From positions 1-64,000 of the forward strand of contig NZ_BCUY01000008.1 of NCBI RefSeq assembly GCF_001591465.1: a stretch of DNA of 64,000 nucleotides, given 5' to 3'. The position numbers were made by a program, and so were the translations under genes. Below are positions 8,227-17,230 of this stretch, one piece after another. The notes beneath the pieces are model-generated. The model did no database searches. It was not told where the DNA came from and was given only the letters and a program-made list of their open reading frames with translations. The DNA comes from Cytobacillus firmus NBRC 15306 (GTDB taxonomy: Bacteria; Bacillota; Bacilli; Bacillales; Cytobacillaceae). Every line of letters begins with the position of its first letter. Position 1 is the first letter of the stretch.

Positions 8227-9519
8227 TTAGTCAATAAACTCGAATTCATAATCAAGCAGCTTAACGGTATCACCGTCTTTTGCTCCTTTTTCACGAAGAG
8301 CATCATCCACACCCATGCCGCGGAGCTGTCTGGCAAACCTGCGGACAGATTCGTCTCTTGAGAAGTCAGTCATCTTAAAGAGTTTCTCAATAGCATCGCC
8401 TGATACAACGAACACTCCTGCAGGGTCTCTCGTAATGACAAATTCCGTTTGTTCAGCTTCATGCTTGTATAGAACGCGGTGGACACCTGTGTCTTCCTCT
8501 TCTTCATGTGACAGCGGGAATTCAGGGGTTTCTTCAACCTTATCTGCAACGGCAAATAATAAATCTCTTAACCCTTGTCTTGTTAAAGCGGATATCGGGA
8601 AAATCGGATAATCTTCATCAAGCTGTTCCTTGAATTTTTTTAGATTTTCCTCTGCATCAGGCATGTCCATTTTATTAGCCACAATGATTTGCGGCCTTTC
8701 TGTGAGACGCAGGTTATATTCTTTTAATTCTTTATTGATCGTTAGATAGTCTTCAAAAGGATCTCTGCCCTCAACAGCAGCCATATCGATAACATGAACA
8801 ATAACCCTTGTTCTTTCAATATGCCGCAAAAACTGATGGCCAAGGCCTACTCCCGAATGGGCGCCTTCAATTAATCCAGGCAAGTCTGCCATGACAAAGC
8901 TGCGTCCATCTTCAGTCTCAACCATTCCCAGATTGGGAGCAATTGTCGTAAAGTGGTATTCCGCAATCTTCGGTCTTGCCGATGAGACAACTGACAGCAA
9001 AGTCGATTTTCCGACGCTTGGGAAACCTACTAAACCAACATCAGCTAAAAGCTTGAGCTCCAGCACAACATCTCGTTCCTGGCCCGGTTCGCCATGTTCG
9101 GACAATTCTGGAGCAGGATTAGCCGGTGTCGCAAATCGGGTATTTCCCCTGCCTCCGCGGCCCCCGCGTGCTATGACAGCTCTTTGACCGTGCTCAGTCA
9201 GATCGGCGATTACTTCCCCTGATTCAGCATCTGTTACGACTGTTCCCGGCGGCACTTTAACAATCATGTCTTTTGAATTTCTTCCATGCTGGTTTTTGGA
9301 CATGCCATGCTCACCGCGGGGAGCTTTAAAATGGCGCTGATAACGGAAATCCATTAACGTGCGCAATCCTTCATTCACTTCAAAAACAACATTGGCACCC
9401 TTGCCGCCATCTCCGCCAGCCGGGCCTCCGTTCGGCACATATTTTTCCCGGCGGAAAGCAACCATTCCGTTGCCCCCGTCCCCGCCTTTAACATAAACTT
9501 TGACTTGATCGACAAACAT
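8227..9519 (-). CDS. obg: Obg, Spo0B-associated GTPase
   Basis: Obg is an essential ribosome-associated GTPase tied to 50S maturation, stress response and initiation of sporulation. The 430-residue product has the glycine-rich Obg fold (residues 1-158: [29 protein letters not shown]), a G domain ([24 protein letters not shown]) and a C-terminal OCT domain ([10 protein letters not shown]). I chose the ATG at 9517-9519, preceded by GGGAGGAATTTATAT. A longer frame exists upstream but encodes no Obg sequence. It is downstream of spo0B, but with a 142-base gap instead of the tight linkage known in B. subtilis. Confidence 0.95.
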   Translation of the reverse strand: MFVDQVKVYVKGGDGGNGMVAFRREKYVPNGGPAGGDGGKGANVVFEVNEGLRTLMDFRYQRHFKAPRGEHGMSKNQHGRNSKDMIVKVPPGTVVTDAESGEVIADLTEHGQRAVIARGGRGGRGNTRFATPANPAPELSEHGEPGQERDVVLELKLLADVGLVGFPSVGKSTLLSVVSSARPKIAEYHFTTIAPNLGMVETEDGRSFVMADLPGLIEGAHSGVGLGHQFLRHIERTRVIVHVIDMAAVEGRDPFEDYLTINKELKEYNLRLTERPQIIVANKMDMPDAEENLKKFKEQLDEDYPIFPISALTRQGLRDLLFAVADKVEETPEFPLSHEEEEDTGVHRVLYKHEAEQTEFVITRDPAGVFVVSGDAIEKLFKMTDFSRDESVRRFARQLRGMGVDDALREKGAKDGDTVKLLDYEFEFID

Positions 9520-9661
9520 ATATAAATTCCTCCCGTCTGCAGTATGTCCCGATTGACTGGCATTCAGCCAGTTTACCGGCACTGACCGGATCCGCTACTT
9601 ACACTTAAGAAGTGTCCAGCCTGCAGAGTTTCACACTTAGTATTGCTTTTTTTGGCAGAAA

Positions 9662-10213
9662 TCACTCTCTGCCATTCGCAATGAATGGCACAAATAATTC
9701 CAGTGCAAGCTCCTCTTCAGCTAAGTGCTGAACAGCAGCCGTTATGTCAGCGTTCTTCTTTTTAAAGAACTTCTCCAATTGATCCATATCTGTTAGTATT
9801 CCGCTAAAATCAAAAAAGAAACGAGCCCCTTCTTTTTCATGCCTGATGGATACAGATAAATGATTATCATGATAAGGCTTAACTGATGAGTCCAAAATGG
9901 CCAAAAAAGAGCCTGTCCACTCAGAAAGGACAGAGTCATCCAACCGTCCGGCAATGGGATCATCGAGCACCTCATATTCAAGCTGAAAGTAGTGGTTCTC
10001 CCAATTATAAGTTAATAAAAGCGAAGCAAACCCAGGAAGATTCAAATTCGAAAGTCTTGCTTCCTGCTGTGCTTCAACCACAATTTCATCTATGATTTCC
10101 TTAGCCCTGTCTATCTTATTAAGGGAAAGGTTGCCTTTAATTAATTGTATTTTATTCAGCCAGTCATGCCGGGCATGACGCAGCACTTCAATCATATTCC
10201 AGTCTTTTTCCAT
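9662..10213 (-). CDS. spo0B: Spo0B, sporulation initiation phosphotransferase
   Basis: Spo0B passes phosphate from Spo0F to Spo0A in the sporulation phosphorelay. The 183-residue product has an N-terminal helical hairpin with the phosphorylated histidine in LRHARHDWLNKIQLIKG (His16) and a degenerate kinase-like C-terminal domain lacking the ATP-binding N and G boxes, as in known Spo0B. AGGAGTG stands 7 bases before the ATG. The location between rpmA and obg matches B. subtilis. Sequence conservation in this family is low, so context supports the call. Confidence 0.9.
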   Translation of the reverse strand: MEKDWNMIEVLRHARHDWLNKIQLIKGNLSLNKIDRAKEIIDEIVVEAQQEARLSNLNLPGFASLLLTYNWENHYFQLEYEVLDDPIAGRLDDSVLSEWTGSFLAILDSSVKPYHDNHLSVSIRHEKEGARFFFDFSGILTDMDQLEKFFKKKNADITAAVQHLAEEELALELFVPFIANGRE

Positions 10214-10401
10214 ATATGCACTCCTGTATGGTTATTAGGCTGTCAGAAGACTGTGCTTGCTGTAAGTATATCAAAAAACATAGGTACAGTAAGCAAATTT
10301 ATGATAAATAAGAAAATATTGCTTATGCATGAAGAGCTGCTGTCTTCTGGAGCTATAAATTCATTTGATCAAATATGAAGTGCATCGGCGGATTTTTTGC
10401 C

Positions 10402-10441
10402 AAAAAAAGAAAACCCTAACCTTGTGGGGCTAGGGTTTTCT
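10402..10441 (-). terminator. Terminator after rpmA
   Basis: On the minus strand GAAAACCCTA pairs with TAGGGTTTTC around a 12-base loop, followed by CTTTTTTT. It closes rplU-prp-rpmA before spo0B. Confidence 0.88.
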
Positions 10442-10450
10442 CGAAAAGGC

Positions 10451-10744
10451 TTACGCCTCTTGAGCTGCAGGATATACGCTCACTTGCTTGCGGTCACGTC
10501 CAAGACGCTCGAATTTTACAACACCGTCAACTTTCGCGAATAGTGTGTCATCGCCGCCTTTACCCACGTTTACACCTGGGTAGATCTTTGTACCGCGCTG
10601 ACGGTATAAGATTGAGCCGCCAGTAACGAATTGTCCGTCCGCACGCTTAGCGCCAAGACGCTTAGAGATTGAATCACGGCCGTTCTTTGTAGAACCTACT
10701 CCCTTTTTAGAAGCGAACAACTGAAGATCTAATTTTAATAGCAT
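10451..10744 (-). CDS. rpmA: 50S ribosomal protein L27
   Basis: L27 lies at the peptidyl transferase centre and helps place tRNA. The 97-residue product starts with the Firmicutes N-terminal extension [15 protein letters not shown], known to be cut by the protease Prp after LQLF to expose the functional N-terminus, then [17 protein letters not shown] and the core [18 protein letters not shown]. It is directly after prp (adjacent bases), so the substrate and its protease are coexpressed. Confidence 0.98.
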   Translation of the reverse strand: MLLKLDLQLFASKKGVGSTKNGRDSISKRLGAKRADGQFVTGGSILYRQRGTKIYPGVNVGKGGDDTLFAKVDGVVKFERLGRDRKQVSVYPAAQEA

Positions 10745-11083
10745 TTATTCCACCTCCTGCTTTTTGAAGGTAATTTTTATATACTTTCCGTAGTCTTCTT
10801 CAATCGTCTGCAATGAGACAACCATGCCTTCAAGCAGAAGCTGCACTTTCTCATTCATGTCATCCTGAAGATCAGGAAGGACACAGCGGAGAAAGCCCTC
10901 TCCATGGCTAATCTCTGGTGTCACGCCGGTTAGGGCATGGACAGCATTAATGGCACCGATGGAAACGGCAGATACGCCTGCACAGACGATATCCTTGCCT
11001 CTGTTTGCGAAAAATGCATGACCGCTTATTTCAAACAAATGAATATTTCCGGAGTCTTTACGAATAATCGTAACTTCAATCAT
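10745..11083 (-). CDS. prp: Prp (YsxB), cysteine protease for L27 maturation
   Basis: This 112-residue protease removes the N-terminal extension of L27. The catalytic dyad is visible as His22 (ISGHAFFANRG) and Cys34 (DIVCAGVSAVS), 12 residues apart as in the family. It lies between rplu and rpmA in the order rplU-prp-rpmA, 14 bases after rplU. The L27 encoded next door has the matching cleavage motif. Confidence 0.95.
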   Translation of the reverse strand: MIEVTIIRKDSGNIHLFEISGHAFFANRGKDIVCAGVSAVSIGAINAVHALTGVTPEISHGEGFLRCVLPDLQDDMNEKVQLLLEGMVVSLQTIEEDYGKYIKITFKKQEVE

Positions 11084-11097
11084 CTTAAATCGCCTGA

Positions 11098-11406
11098 TTA
11101 AGCGTTGATTTTTTCAATCACAACTTTAGTGTAAGGCTGACGATGACCTTGCTTCTTACGATAGTTTTTCTTCGCTTTGTACTTGAATACAGTGATTTTC
11201 TTTTGACGGCCTTGTTTTTCAACTTTAGCTGTAACAGTAGCACCTTCAACTACAGGGCTTCCTACTTTTACGCTGTCTCCGCCAACGAAAAGAACCTTTT
11301 CAAAAGTAACTGTTTCGCCTGCTTCAGCGTTAAGCTTTTCGATGTAGATAGCTTGACCTTCTTCTACACGTAGTTGCTTGCCGCCAGTTTCGATAATCGC
11401 GTACAT
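11098..11406 (-). CDS. rplU: 50S ribosomal protein L21
   Basis: L21 is a 102-residue large-subunit protein that contacts 23S rRNA. It begins [17 protein letters not shown] and ends with the conserved basic segment [20 protein letters not shown] chose the ATG at 11404-11406 because AGGAGG lies 8 bases upstream; an in-frame GTG nine bases earlier overlaps that site. A structured leader upstream probably controls the operon. Confidence 0.98.
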   Translation of the reverse strand: MYAIIETGGKQLRVEEGQAIYIEKLNAEAGETVTFEKVLFVGGDSVKVGSPVVEGATVTAKVEKQGRQKKITVFKYKAKKNYRKKQGHRQPYTKVVIEKINA

Positions 11407-11516
11407 GAACTGCACCTCCTCTTAGACTAAGACTCGCCATCCCAGGCGCCGACACGGAATGCGGGCTTATGTACCTGTTCTGTGCGGTTGTAGCACGGGT
11501 GCGCTACAAACATAAC
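11407..11516 (-). ncRNA. L21 leader (autoregulatory 5' UTR of rplU)
   Basis: About 110 bases between a strong promoter and rplU can fold: GTAGCGC pairs with GTGCTAC around a 4-base loop near the 5' end, followed by an ordered GC-rich segment (GTGTCGGCGCCTGGGATGG) just before the ribosome binding site. An L21 leader is known in low-G+C Gram-positives at this place, thought to bind L21. I identify it by position and general appearance. Confidence 0.7.
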
Positions 11517-11522
11517 ATGAAA

Positions 11523-11552
11523 ATCCTATCATATAATGATTAATCATGTCAA
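11523..11552 (-). promoter_or_regulatory. SigA promoter of rplU-prp-rpmA
   Basis: On the minus strand TTGACA (11547-11552), an 18-base spacer and TAGGAT (11523-11528) form a strong vegetative promoter. Confidence 0.7.
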
Positions 11553-11659
11553 TAAGAATTATATTATTCTCTTTGTTTGCACCTAAAAAATAACTTTTTT
11601 GCGTGCCTATACAATTATAATGCTATTGGGCCTATTAGGGAAGTGGGAAATACTGCACT

Positions 11660-11696
11660 AAAAAAGCAGGAGGGTCGCTTAACCCAGCCTGCTTTA
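11660..11696 (-). terminator. Terminator after rng
   Basis: On the minus strand AAAGCAGG pairs with CCTGCTTT, with an inner GGGT/ACCC stem, followed by TTTTTT. It lies directly past the rng stop. Confidence 0.88.
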
Positions 11697-11698
11697 GA

Positions 11699-13153
11699 CT
11701 AATCCAGCTCATTAGCACTGCCAAACTTTCGGATTTCATAAAATGGCTTGCCATTTTCCTTAATGGAAAAAATAATTTTTAAGCCAATGCTATCCTCGAT
11801 TCTTTTTTTGTGGTCATTATTTTCCCCTGAGAATACCGCTGCTGTGTCTCGTGTGGTTTCGATCAGGACAGCTTCATGGTCTTTGCCGCGATGTTCCCAC
11901 AGTTCTCTTTCCAGCCTGAAGGCAATGGTCTCAGCACTCAGCACTCTTCCGGTGCCCTCGCATACTTGACACCTTTCGGTAAGCGATTCAGAAATGGCCG
12001 GTCTCGTTTTCTTGCGGGTCATCTGAAGGATCCCTAGAGGTGAGAATCCAACAAGATTCGTGCGTCTTTCATCTTTTTTCAGCGCGTTTTCCATTATGGA
12101 AAGAATATGCTTCCTGTCGGAAGCTTCTTTCATATCAATAAAGTCGATTAGGATCATGCCGCCAATATCACGGAGCCTGATCTGTCTTACAGCTTCTTCG
12201 GCTGCCATTTCATTGGTTTTTAGCACAGTGTCTCTGCGGTCCTGTTTACCGGCGAACTTCCCTGTATTGACATCGATGACTGTTAAAGCTTCTGCTTCAT
12301 CAAAAATAAGATATGCCCCATTTTCAAGCCATACTATTCGTTTCAGCGCTTTATCAATTTCAGCTTCCGCATTAAAAGCAGAGAAGATATTTTCCTTGCC
12401 CGTGTATAGCTGAATTGTCAGGCCCGTGATTTTCGCTAGCACATTCTTCAATGATAAATCGTCCACGGCGATTTCACCGTCAGCCATTTTCTTCGCCTCT
12501 TCGATAATTTCCTTAATAAAAGTATCCGCTTCATACACTTTTCCCGGCTTCTTTTTCATTTCCGCTTCCCTTAAAAGGTCCCTGTACTCCAGCCTGAGCC
12601 TTTCCAGTTCATCCATAAGTTCATTTTCATCCCTGCTGACGCAGGATGTTCTGAAAATCAGACCTTCATTCTCTTCTTTAGCACGATAGCCAAATTGGCG
12701 CCAGTTTTCTCTTGCCTCACTATCCTCAATTTTCTTGGAAACAGCAACATAACGGCCATTTGGCATATATATCAGTGACTCTCCTGAAAATTCAATCAAA
12801 CCTGACAATCTTGGTCCTTTCGTGCCCGCAGCGTCCTTTTCAACTTGAACAAGTATTCTTTCTCCCTGATGGACAAAAGAAGAAATGCTCCGTTTTTCCT
12901 TTACTTGCAAATCCTCGGCAGAACAAACATAAGATGCCAGTTTGTCCCGGTGAAGGAATCCGCTTTGATCTTCACCTATCTCTACAAAAGCTGCATTCAA
13001 TCCAGGCATTACTTTTGCAACAGTGCCTAAGTATATATCCCCAACTGATGAACGATGCTTCGGCTGGTCAATAAATAGCTTCTCGACCCTATTATCTTTT
13101 AAATGCACAAATCGGCGCTCTCTTGATGCATAATTTACAACTAGCTTATTCAA
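11699..13153 (-). CDS. rng: Ribonuclease E/G family protein
   Basis: An endoribonuclease of the RNase G type that cuts single-stranded, AU-rich RNA from monophosphorylated 5' ends. The 484-residue protein has an S1 RNA-binding domain (about 37-128, GDIYLGTVAKVMPGLNAAFV), the DNase I-like catalytic subdomain with both metal-binding aspartates (LTVIDVNTGKF and GGMILIDFIDMK), the MTRKKTR segment and the zinc-link CQVCEGTGR. It has no long C-terminal scaffold, so it is G-like rather than E-like. B. subtilis lacks this enzyme and relies on RNase Y; other Bacillaceae carry it. It sits between spoIVFB and rplU. Confidence 0.93.
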   Translation of the reverse strand: MNKLVVNYASRERRFVHLKDNRVEKLFIDQPKHRSSVGDIYLGTVAKVMPGLNAAFVEIGEDQSGFLHRDKLASYVCSAEDLQVKEKRSISSFVHQGERILVQVEKDAAGTKGPRLSGLIEFSGESLIYMPNGRYVAVSKKIEDSEARENWRQFGYRAKEENEGLIFRTSCVSRDENELMDELERLRLEYRDLLREAEMKKKPGKVYEADTFIKEIIEEAKKMADGEIAVDDLSLKNVLAKITGLTIQLYTGKENIFSAFNAEAEIDKALKRIVWLENGAYLIFDEAEALTVIDVNTGKFAGKQDRRDTVLKTNEMAAEEAVRQIRLRDIGGMILIDFIDMKEASDRKHILSIMENALKKDERRTNLVGFSPLGILQMTRKKTRPAISESLTERCQVCEGTGRVLSAETIAFRLERELWEHRGKDHEAVLIETTRDTAAVFSGENNDHKKRIEDSIGLKIIFSIKENGKPFYEIRKFGSANELD

Positions 13154-13207
13154 AACGATTTCCTCACTTTAAAACATTATTTATTCATGTTAAACAAAAT
13201 TTGCTCT

Positions 13208-14074
13208 TCAGTAAACATAAAGCAAATCCCCTATTTTTGCTGTCAGCACTTTTTCCGCAAAGCATGCATGCAGCAGTTCATTTTCATCTAATGCACCCTT
13301 TTCTTTCCCGTCCTTTTCAACAATGATGGGGTGCTTGCATCCTCGCTGAAATCTTTCCAGCACGTCAATAACCAATTCCTCTTCCCGGACAACGATTGGC
13401 TTCAATGTCCGAAAGTCGCTGTGCTTCCCATAATACCTTTCGAGAAGAAAACGGATAAACACGAACCGGCTCTGCTTCCATTCATGATATAGCGAAAACA
13501 CCAAAAAAGCGAGGATTACCCAAATGTTCAAGTTTACCGGAGAGGTCAGCAAAGTTAGTATAATGAAACTGATTAGACCCGCAGCCGAAATGAAAAGTGT
13601 TTTTCTGTGCGCTTCCGGAAAGGCCTGATTAAGAGAAAGCCATAAGAAAACAAGCTTTCCTCCATCCAATGGCCATACAGGAAGCAGATTAAAAATTAAT
13701 ATCATCAAATTAAATTGAATAAACAGATGAAAAATATCAGCAGACAGCCAGGAAAGCTCATAAAATAACAGCGCCGCCCCCATCATCCATATATGCTGAA
13801 GCGGCCCTGCTATAATGACTATAATCTCCTCTTTCAGCGGCCGGTTCCCGTGTTCATCCATTTCCGCTACACCGCCAAATGGCAGGAGGGCAATCTTTTT
13901 TATTCTCCAGGAATAGAAGGATGCAGCAGCGGCATGGCCCATTTCATGAACAAAGATAATCAGCAGCAGCATGCATAGTTCCATAAAATGAGCAGTCGCA
14001 ACAGACAGTCCGATAATCGCCCATAACAAAGGATGAATATGAATATGTGTAATTAACCCTGTTATTTTATTCAA
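13208..14074 (-). CDS. spoIVFB: SpoIVFB, intramembrane metalloprotease (pro-SigK processing)
   Basis: SpoIVFB is a site-2 protease that cuts pro-SigK in the mother cell after a forespore signal. The 288-residue membrane protein has the zinc motif HEMGH at 43-47 and the third ligand in LLPVWPLDGGK (Asp137), the same positions as in B. subtilis. Four to six hydrophobic segments are followed by a cytoplasmic CBS domain (about 220-288) that senses nucleotides and contacts pro-SigK. Its ATG overlaps the spoIVFA end by 8 bases, consistent with one operon. Confidence 0.95.
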   Translation of the reverse strand: MNKITGLITHIHIHPLLWAIIGLSVATAHFMELCMLLLIIFVHEMGHAAAASFYSWRIKKIALLPFGGVAEMDEHGNRPLKEEIIVIIAGPLQHIWMMGAALLFYELSWLSADIFHLFIQFNLMILIFNLLPVWPLDGGKLVFLWLSLNQAFPEAHRKTLFISAAGLISFIILTLLTSPVNLNIWVILAFLVFSLYHEWKQSRFVFIRFLLERYYGKHSDFRTLKPIVVREEELVIDVLERFQRGCKHPIIVEKDGKEKGALDENELLHACFAEKVLTAKIGDLLYVY

Positions 14075-14843
14075 ATGGGATCACCTGGATCGGATCTATA
14101 AAATCATCATCTTTTTTAATCGCGAAATAAAACGAGCCTTTTTCTCCATCACCGGCGTCACCTGCCGTACCAATACCGGTTCCTTTTTCGACATATTGAT
14201 ATAAATTCACATTAATTTCAGCCAAATTGCCATACCAGGACTCACTTTTTTCACCATGCTGAATTATGACCGTATTTCCGAAACCATCCTTCTTTCCAGC
14301 GAACCGTACAAGCCCTTCACTCATTGCTTCAATGGAAGCTTCCTTTCCTGTTTCGATTGTTATTCTCTGTCCATTGTCATCAAATTCTTCCAGGATCTTT
14401 GCAGAAGCAGGCAGTGCATACTCGCTATTTTCTTCAACGTTCTTCTCATCACTTTTACCATCTGAAAATGGCAGCAGGGCCAGCGGTTTGCCAAATTGTT
14501 CTTCATACCAGCCGGAAACTGCGGCGAATTGAAAATCTTTCTCCATTGCTGTCTTTACAAAATCTCTTGCAGGATCAAAAGTCGCTGCCTGGTTTTTAAA
14601 AAGAATGGCAGCGAATAAAAAAACACAGGCTGAAGCAAGCAATTTAAAAAGAAATAGTTCCTTGCGAAATAAGGGGTGGTTTCCCTCATCGAGTTTGCTC
14701 TCGTATGAAGGCAGCTTATTAAACCCGTACCGCTCTTCATCTTCTGTCCAAAGAACCATTGAATCTTTCTTTTTTGAGAATCTCTCTTTGTCCTTTTTTC
14801 GCCGCTCAATTCTCTTGCGAATTTCATCCGCTCTTGAATTCAT
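14067..14843 (-). CDS. spoIVFA: SpoIVFA, regulator of SpoIVFB
   Basis: SpoIVFA holds and protects SpoIVFB at the outer forespore membrane and is cut by SpoIVB to release it. The 258-residue protein has a basic N-terminal cytoplasmic part, one membrane segment (LFKLLASACVFLFAAILF, about residues 65-82) and an intermembrane C-terminal M23/LytM-like domain (about 165-255: GLVRFAGKKDGFGNTVIIQH) lacking the zinc ligands, so it is not an active peptidase. It overlaps spoIVFB by 8 bases and has a SigE-like promoter upstream. Confidence 0.93.
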   Translation of the reverse strand: MNSRADEIRKRIERRKKDKERFSKKKDSMVLWTEDEERYGFNKLPSYESKLDEGNHPLFRKELFLFKLLASACVFLFAAILFKNQAATFDPARDFVKTAMEKDFQFAAVSGWYEEQFGKPLALLPFSDGKSDEKNVEENSEYALPASAKILEEFDDNGQRITIETGKEASIEAMSEGLVRFAGKKDGFGNTVIIQHGEKSESWYGNLAEINVNLYQYVEKGTGIGTAGDAGDGEKGSFYFAIKKDDDFIDPIQVIPFE

Positions 14844-14880
14844 GATATCCCCACCATTTCTATTTAACTCTATTTGTACA

Positions 14881-14910
14881 AGTTTATGAGTTGTCCAAAT
14901 AGAGTATGAC
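14881..14910 (-). promoter_or_regulatory. SigE-type promoter of spoIVFA-spoIVFB
   Basis: On the minus strand GTCATACT (14903-14910), a 14-base spacer and CATAAACT (14881-14888) match the SigE consensus at most positions. SigE control of this operon is known in B. subtilis. Confidence 0.65.
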
Positions 14911-14928
14911 TTGAAGTGGTGTCTTGAA

Positions 14929-14960
14929 TAAAAAAATAAACCGGAGATGGCTCCCCGGCT
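14929..14960 (-). terminator. Terminator after minD
   Basis: On the minus strand CCGGGGA pairs with TCTCCGG (one G-U) around a 4-base loop, followed by TTTATTTTTTTATT. Confidence 0.88.
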
Positions 14961-14974
14961 TTTGTTCTATAGAT

Positions 14975-15778
14975 TTATTTTACTCCAAAAAACTTTTTCA
15001 ATTTTGAAAATACACCTTTATTCTCTTCATCAAGAGGCTGAAGGGGTACTGCTTCACCAAGTATTCTGCGGGCGATATTACGGTAGGAAACCGAAGCTTT
15101 GCTGTTAGGGTTTAAAGCTATAGGCTCACCATGATTCGATGCCTTGATTACTTCATCATCATCTGCCACTATTCCGATTAAATCAATCGACAAATGCGCA
15201 GTTATTTCATCAACATCAAGCATGTCGCCATTTTTCATCATATGGCTTCTAATTCTGTTTATTATCAGTTTAGGAGCCTCTACATTTTCCTCTTTTTCAA
15301 GCAAGCCGATAATCCGGTCGGCATCACGTACAGCTGAAACTTCCGGAGTGGTTACAACAATTGCTTTATCTGCACCGGCAACCGCATTTTTGTACCCCTG
15401 CTCTATTCCGGCAGGGCAGTCTATGACAATATAGTCATAATCCTGCTTTAATTCATCGACCAGCTTTTTCATCTGTTCGGGTGTAACAGCCGTCTTATCA
15501 CTTGTTTGAGCAGCAGGAAGCAAATACAGCAGATCTTCAAACCGTTTGTCTTTAACCACAGCCTGATGTATTTTGCACCGGCCTTCCACTACATCGACCA
15601 GATCATAAATAATGCGGTTTTCAAGTCCCATCACCACATCAAGATTACGAAGGCCAATGTCTGTATCCACCAGGCACACTCTTTTTCCCTGAAGGGCCAG
15701 AGCAGTACCTACATTTGCGGAAGTAGTCGTTTTTCCGACTCCGCCTTTTCCGGACGTAATGACAATCGCTTCTCCCAT
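14975..15778 (-). CDS. minD: MinD, septum-site determining ATPase
   Basis: MinD is a membrane-cycling ParA-type ATPase that recruits MinC to block division near the poles. The 267-residue protein has the deviant Walker A motif GKGGVGKTT (residues 10-18), DTDIGLRNLD, the Walker B region YDYIVIDCPAGIEQG and a C-terminal amphipathic membrane-targeting helix (FSKLKKFFGVK). AAGGGGG precedes the ATG, one base after the minC stop, so the two are translationally coupled. Confidence 0.97.
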   Translation of the reverse strand: MGEAIVITSGKGGVGKTTTSANVGTALALQGKRVCLVDTDIGLRNLDVVMGLENRIIYDLVDVVEGRCKIHQAVVKDKRFEDLLYLLPAAQTSDKTAVTPEQMKKLVDELKQDYDYIVIDCPAGIEQGYKNAVAGADKAIVVTTPEVSAVRDADRIIGLLEKEENVEAPKLIINRIRSHMMKNGDMLDVDEITAHLSIDLIGIVADDDEVIKASNHGEPIALNPNSKASVSYRNIARRILGEAVPLQPLDEENKGVFSKLKKFFGVK

Positions 15779-15779
15779 C

Positions 15780-16457
15780 CTAGCTTCCCCCTTGCAATCT
15801 AGTTATATTAGGTCTCAGATGCATTAAAACTTGTAATCTATCTATTGTAATTTGATCATTTTCATCAATGTAAGCACATTCCATTTCCCGTTTTTCTTCA
15901 TCCTGATCATTGTCAGGAGCTCGATTAATACAATTGCTGATTCTTAATTGGGACGGTTTCATAAGCGAAGCTACCACCACGGCTTCATTATTTCCATGGC
16001 ATCCTGCATGGGCTATGCCTTTTAGCGCCCCCATAATAAAGATGTTTCCTCCTGCCATAACAGTGCCCCCTGGATTTACGTCTCCGATAAGAAGCAAATC
16101 TCCAGCAGTTTCGAGAACCTGGCCGGAACGAATCACCTTCGCAACAGATACAATTTCGTTTTCTTCCTTCTGTTTTTCAGCTTCTTCTTTGGTAATGACA
16201 TTGGAGCTTATAGACTCAACAATCAGGTTCTTCTTTTGCCTGATTAACTCCTTCAATTCTTCCTGCTGCTCTTCTGTGAGATAACGGTTTCCGACTTGTA
16301 CCCTCACGGAAAGAAGCCGGTCTTCAACAGATCTGGAGTTTTCTGAAAGCTTTCTGTCAAGCTCTTTCTTCAGTTCTCCATAAGAGCAGGAATCATCAAG
16401 ATGCAAAGTCAGTCCATCTTTCGTGCCTTTTATAGTAACGTTTTGGTTTTTTTTCAT
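15780..16457 (-). CDS. minC: MinC, septum-site determining protein
   Basis: MinC inhibits FtsZ assembly and is positioned by MinD. The 225-residue protein has an N-terminal FtsZ-interacting domain (about 1-100) and a C-terminal beta-helix domain (about 115-210: [39 protein letters not shown]) that dimerises and binds MinD. GAGGTG lies about 12 bases before the ATG. minC-minD here appears to be separate from mreBCD, since a terminator stands between mreD and minC. Confidence 0.96.
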   Translation of the reverse strand: MKKNQNVTIKGTKDGLTLHLDDSCSYGELKKELDRKLSENSRSVEDRLLSVRVQVGNRYLTEEQQEELKELIRQKKNLIVESISSNVITKEEAEKQKEENEIVSVAKVIRSGQVLETAGDLLLIGDVNPGGTVMAGGNIFIMGALKGIAHAGCHGNNEAVVVASLMKPSQLRISNCINRAPDNDQDEEKREMECAYIDENDQITIDRLQVLMHLRPNITRLQGGS

Positions 16458-16654
16458 TTCAAGATGTTCACCTCAATGATAAGAAACACATTCGTGCTGC
16501 TGCACTCTATTTTTAAGCAGGCATTTATTTCAAACACAGCCCGCAGGAGATTTCATAAAAAATATGTAGATTATCCTTATCCTTATTTGCCCATAAAGGT
16601 AGAATTCGACAGAAACCTTCTAAATCCCTTTTTTACTGAAAATTATTCATTTAA

Positions 16655-16682
16655 AAGAAACCGGAGTAATCCGGTTTCTTTC
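16655..16682 (-). terminator. Terminator between mreD and minC
   Basis: AAGAAACCGG pairs perfectly with CCGGTTTCTT around a 6-base loop and is followed on the minus strand by TTAAATG. The T-run is modest, so read-through into minCD is possible. Confidence 0.7.
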
Positions 16683-16714
16683 TCTGCATTGTGAAATTAT
16701 ATCACTTCAAACAA

Positions 16715-17230
16715 TTATTCGTTTAAGCTATCTGCAAATTTTTCAGAAAGTCTTTTAAACGGGTAGACAGCTAAAATAATGAAAATGGCATTCAATATCA
16801 GAGTAGGCAGGAGACGGGACGAAAGAAAGACTGCAAATTCCATATCTGTATGGTGAATTAATAAGTTCATCTGGTAAACACCGGCCTCAAGGAAAGAGAT
16901 GCCCAAAAGCACAATTATGGAAGCCATCGCAATATTCGTCTGAAGAATTCTCATTAGTTTGTTTGTTATAAAAGCAATGACCGGAAAAAGAAACAAATAA
17001 ATGCCGATAATTTCAACATACACAATATCAAAAAGCAGCCCGAATAATAGGCCGTAAAGAATTCCATGCTTTTTTGAACCAAAAATGGTCAAAAAAAGCA
17101 AGGCAGCCATCAGAAAACGGGGAACTGCTATTTTTCCGCTGCCTAATAAATCATGCGGAGTTACTTGAACAAATATGCTTTCACCGATAAATAAGGCCAG
17201 GAGTATGAGAGGAAGAAGGAATCTTCTCAC
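16715..17230 (-). CDS. mreD: MreD, rod shape-determining membrane protein
   Basis: MreD is an integral membrane part of the elongasome with MreC and RodA. The 171-residue protein consists of about five hydrophobic segments (LLPLILLALFIGESIF, FLMAALLFLTIFG, GLLFGLLFDIVYVEIIGIYL, and two more). The GTG start overlaps the mreC stop (GTGA), with AGGAGGAGG upstream, so translation is coupled. Confidence 0.93.
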   Translation of the reverse strand: MRRFLLPLILLALFIGESIFVQVTPHDLLGSGKIAVPRFLMAALLFLTIFGSKKHGILYGLLFGLLFDIVYVEIIGIYLFLFPVIAFITNKLMRILQTNIAMASIIVLLGISFLEAGVYQMNLLIHHTDMEFAVFLSSRLLPTLILNAIFIILAVYPFKRLSEKFADSLNE

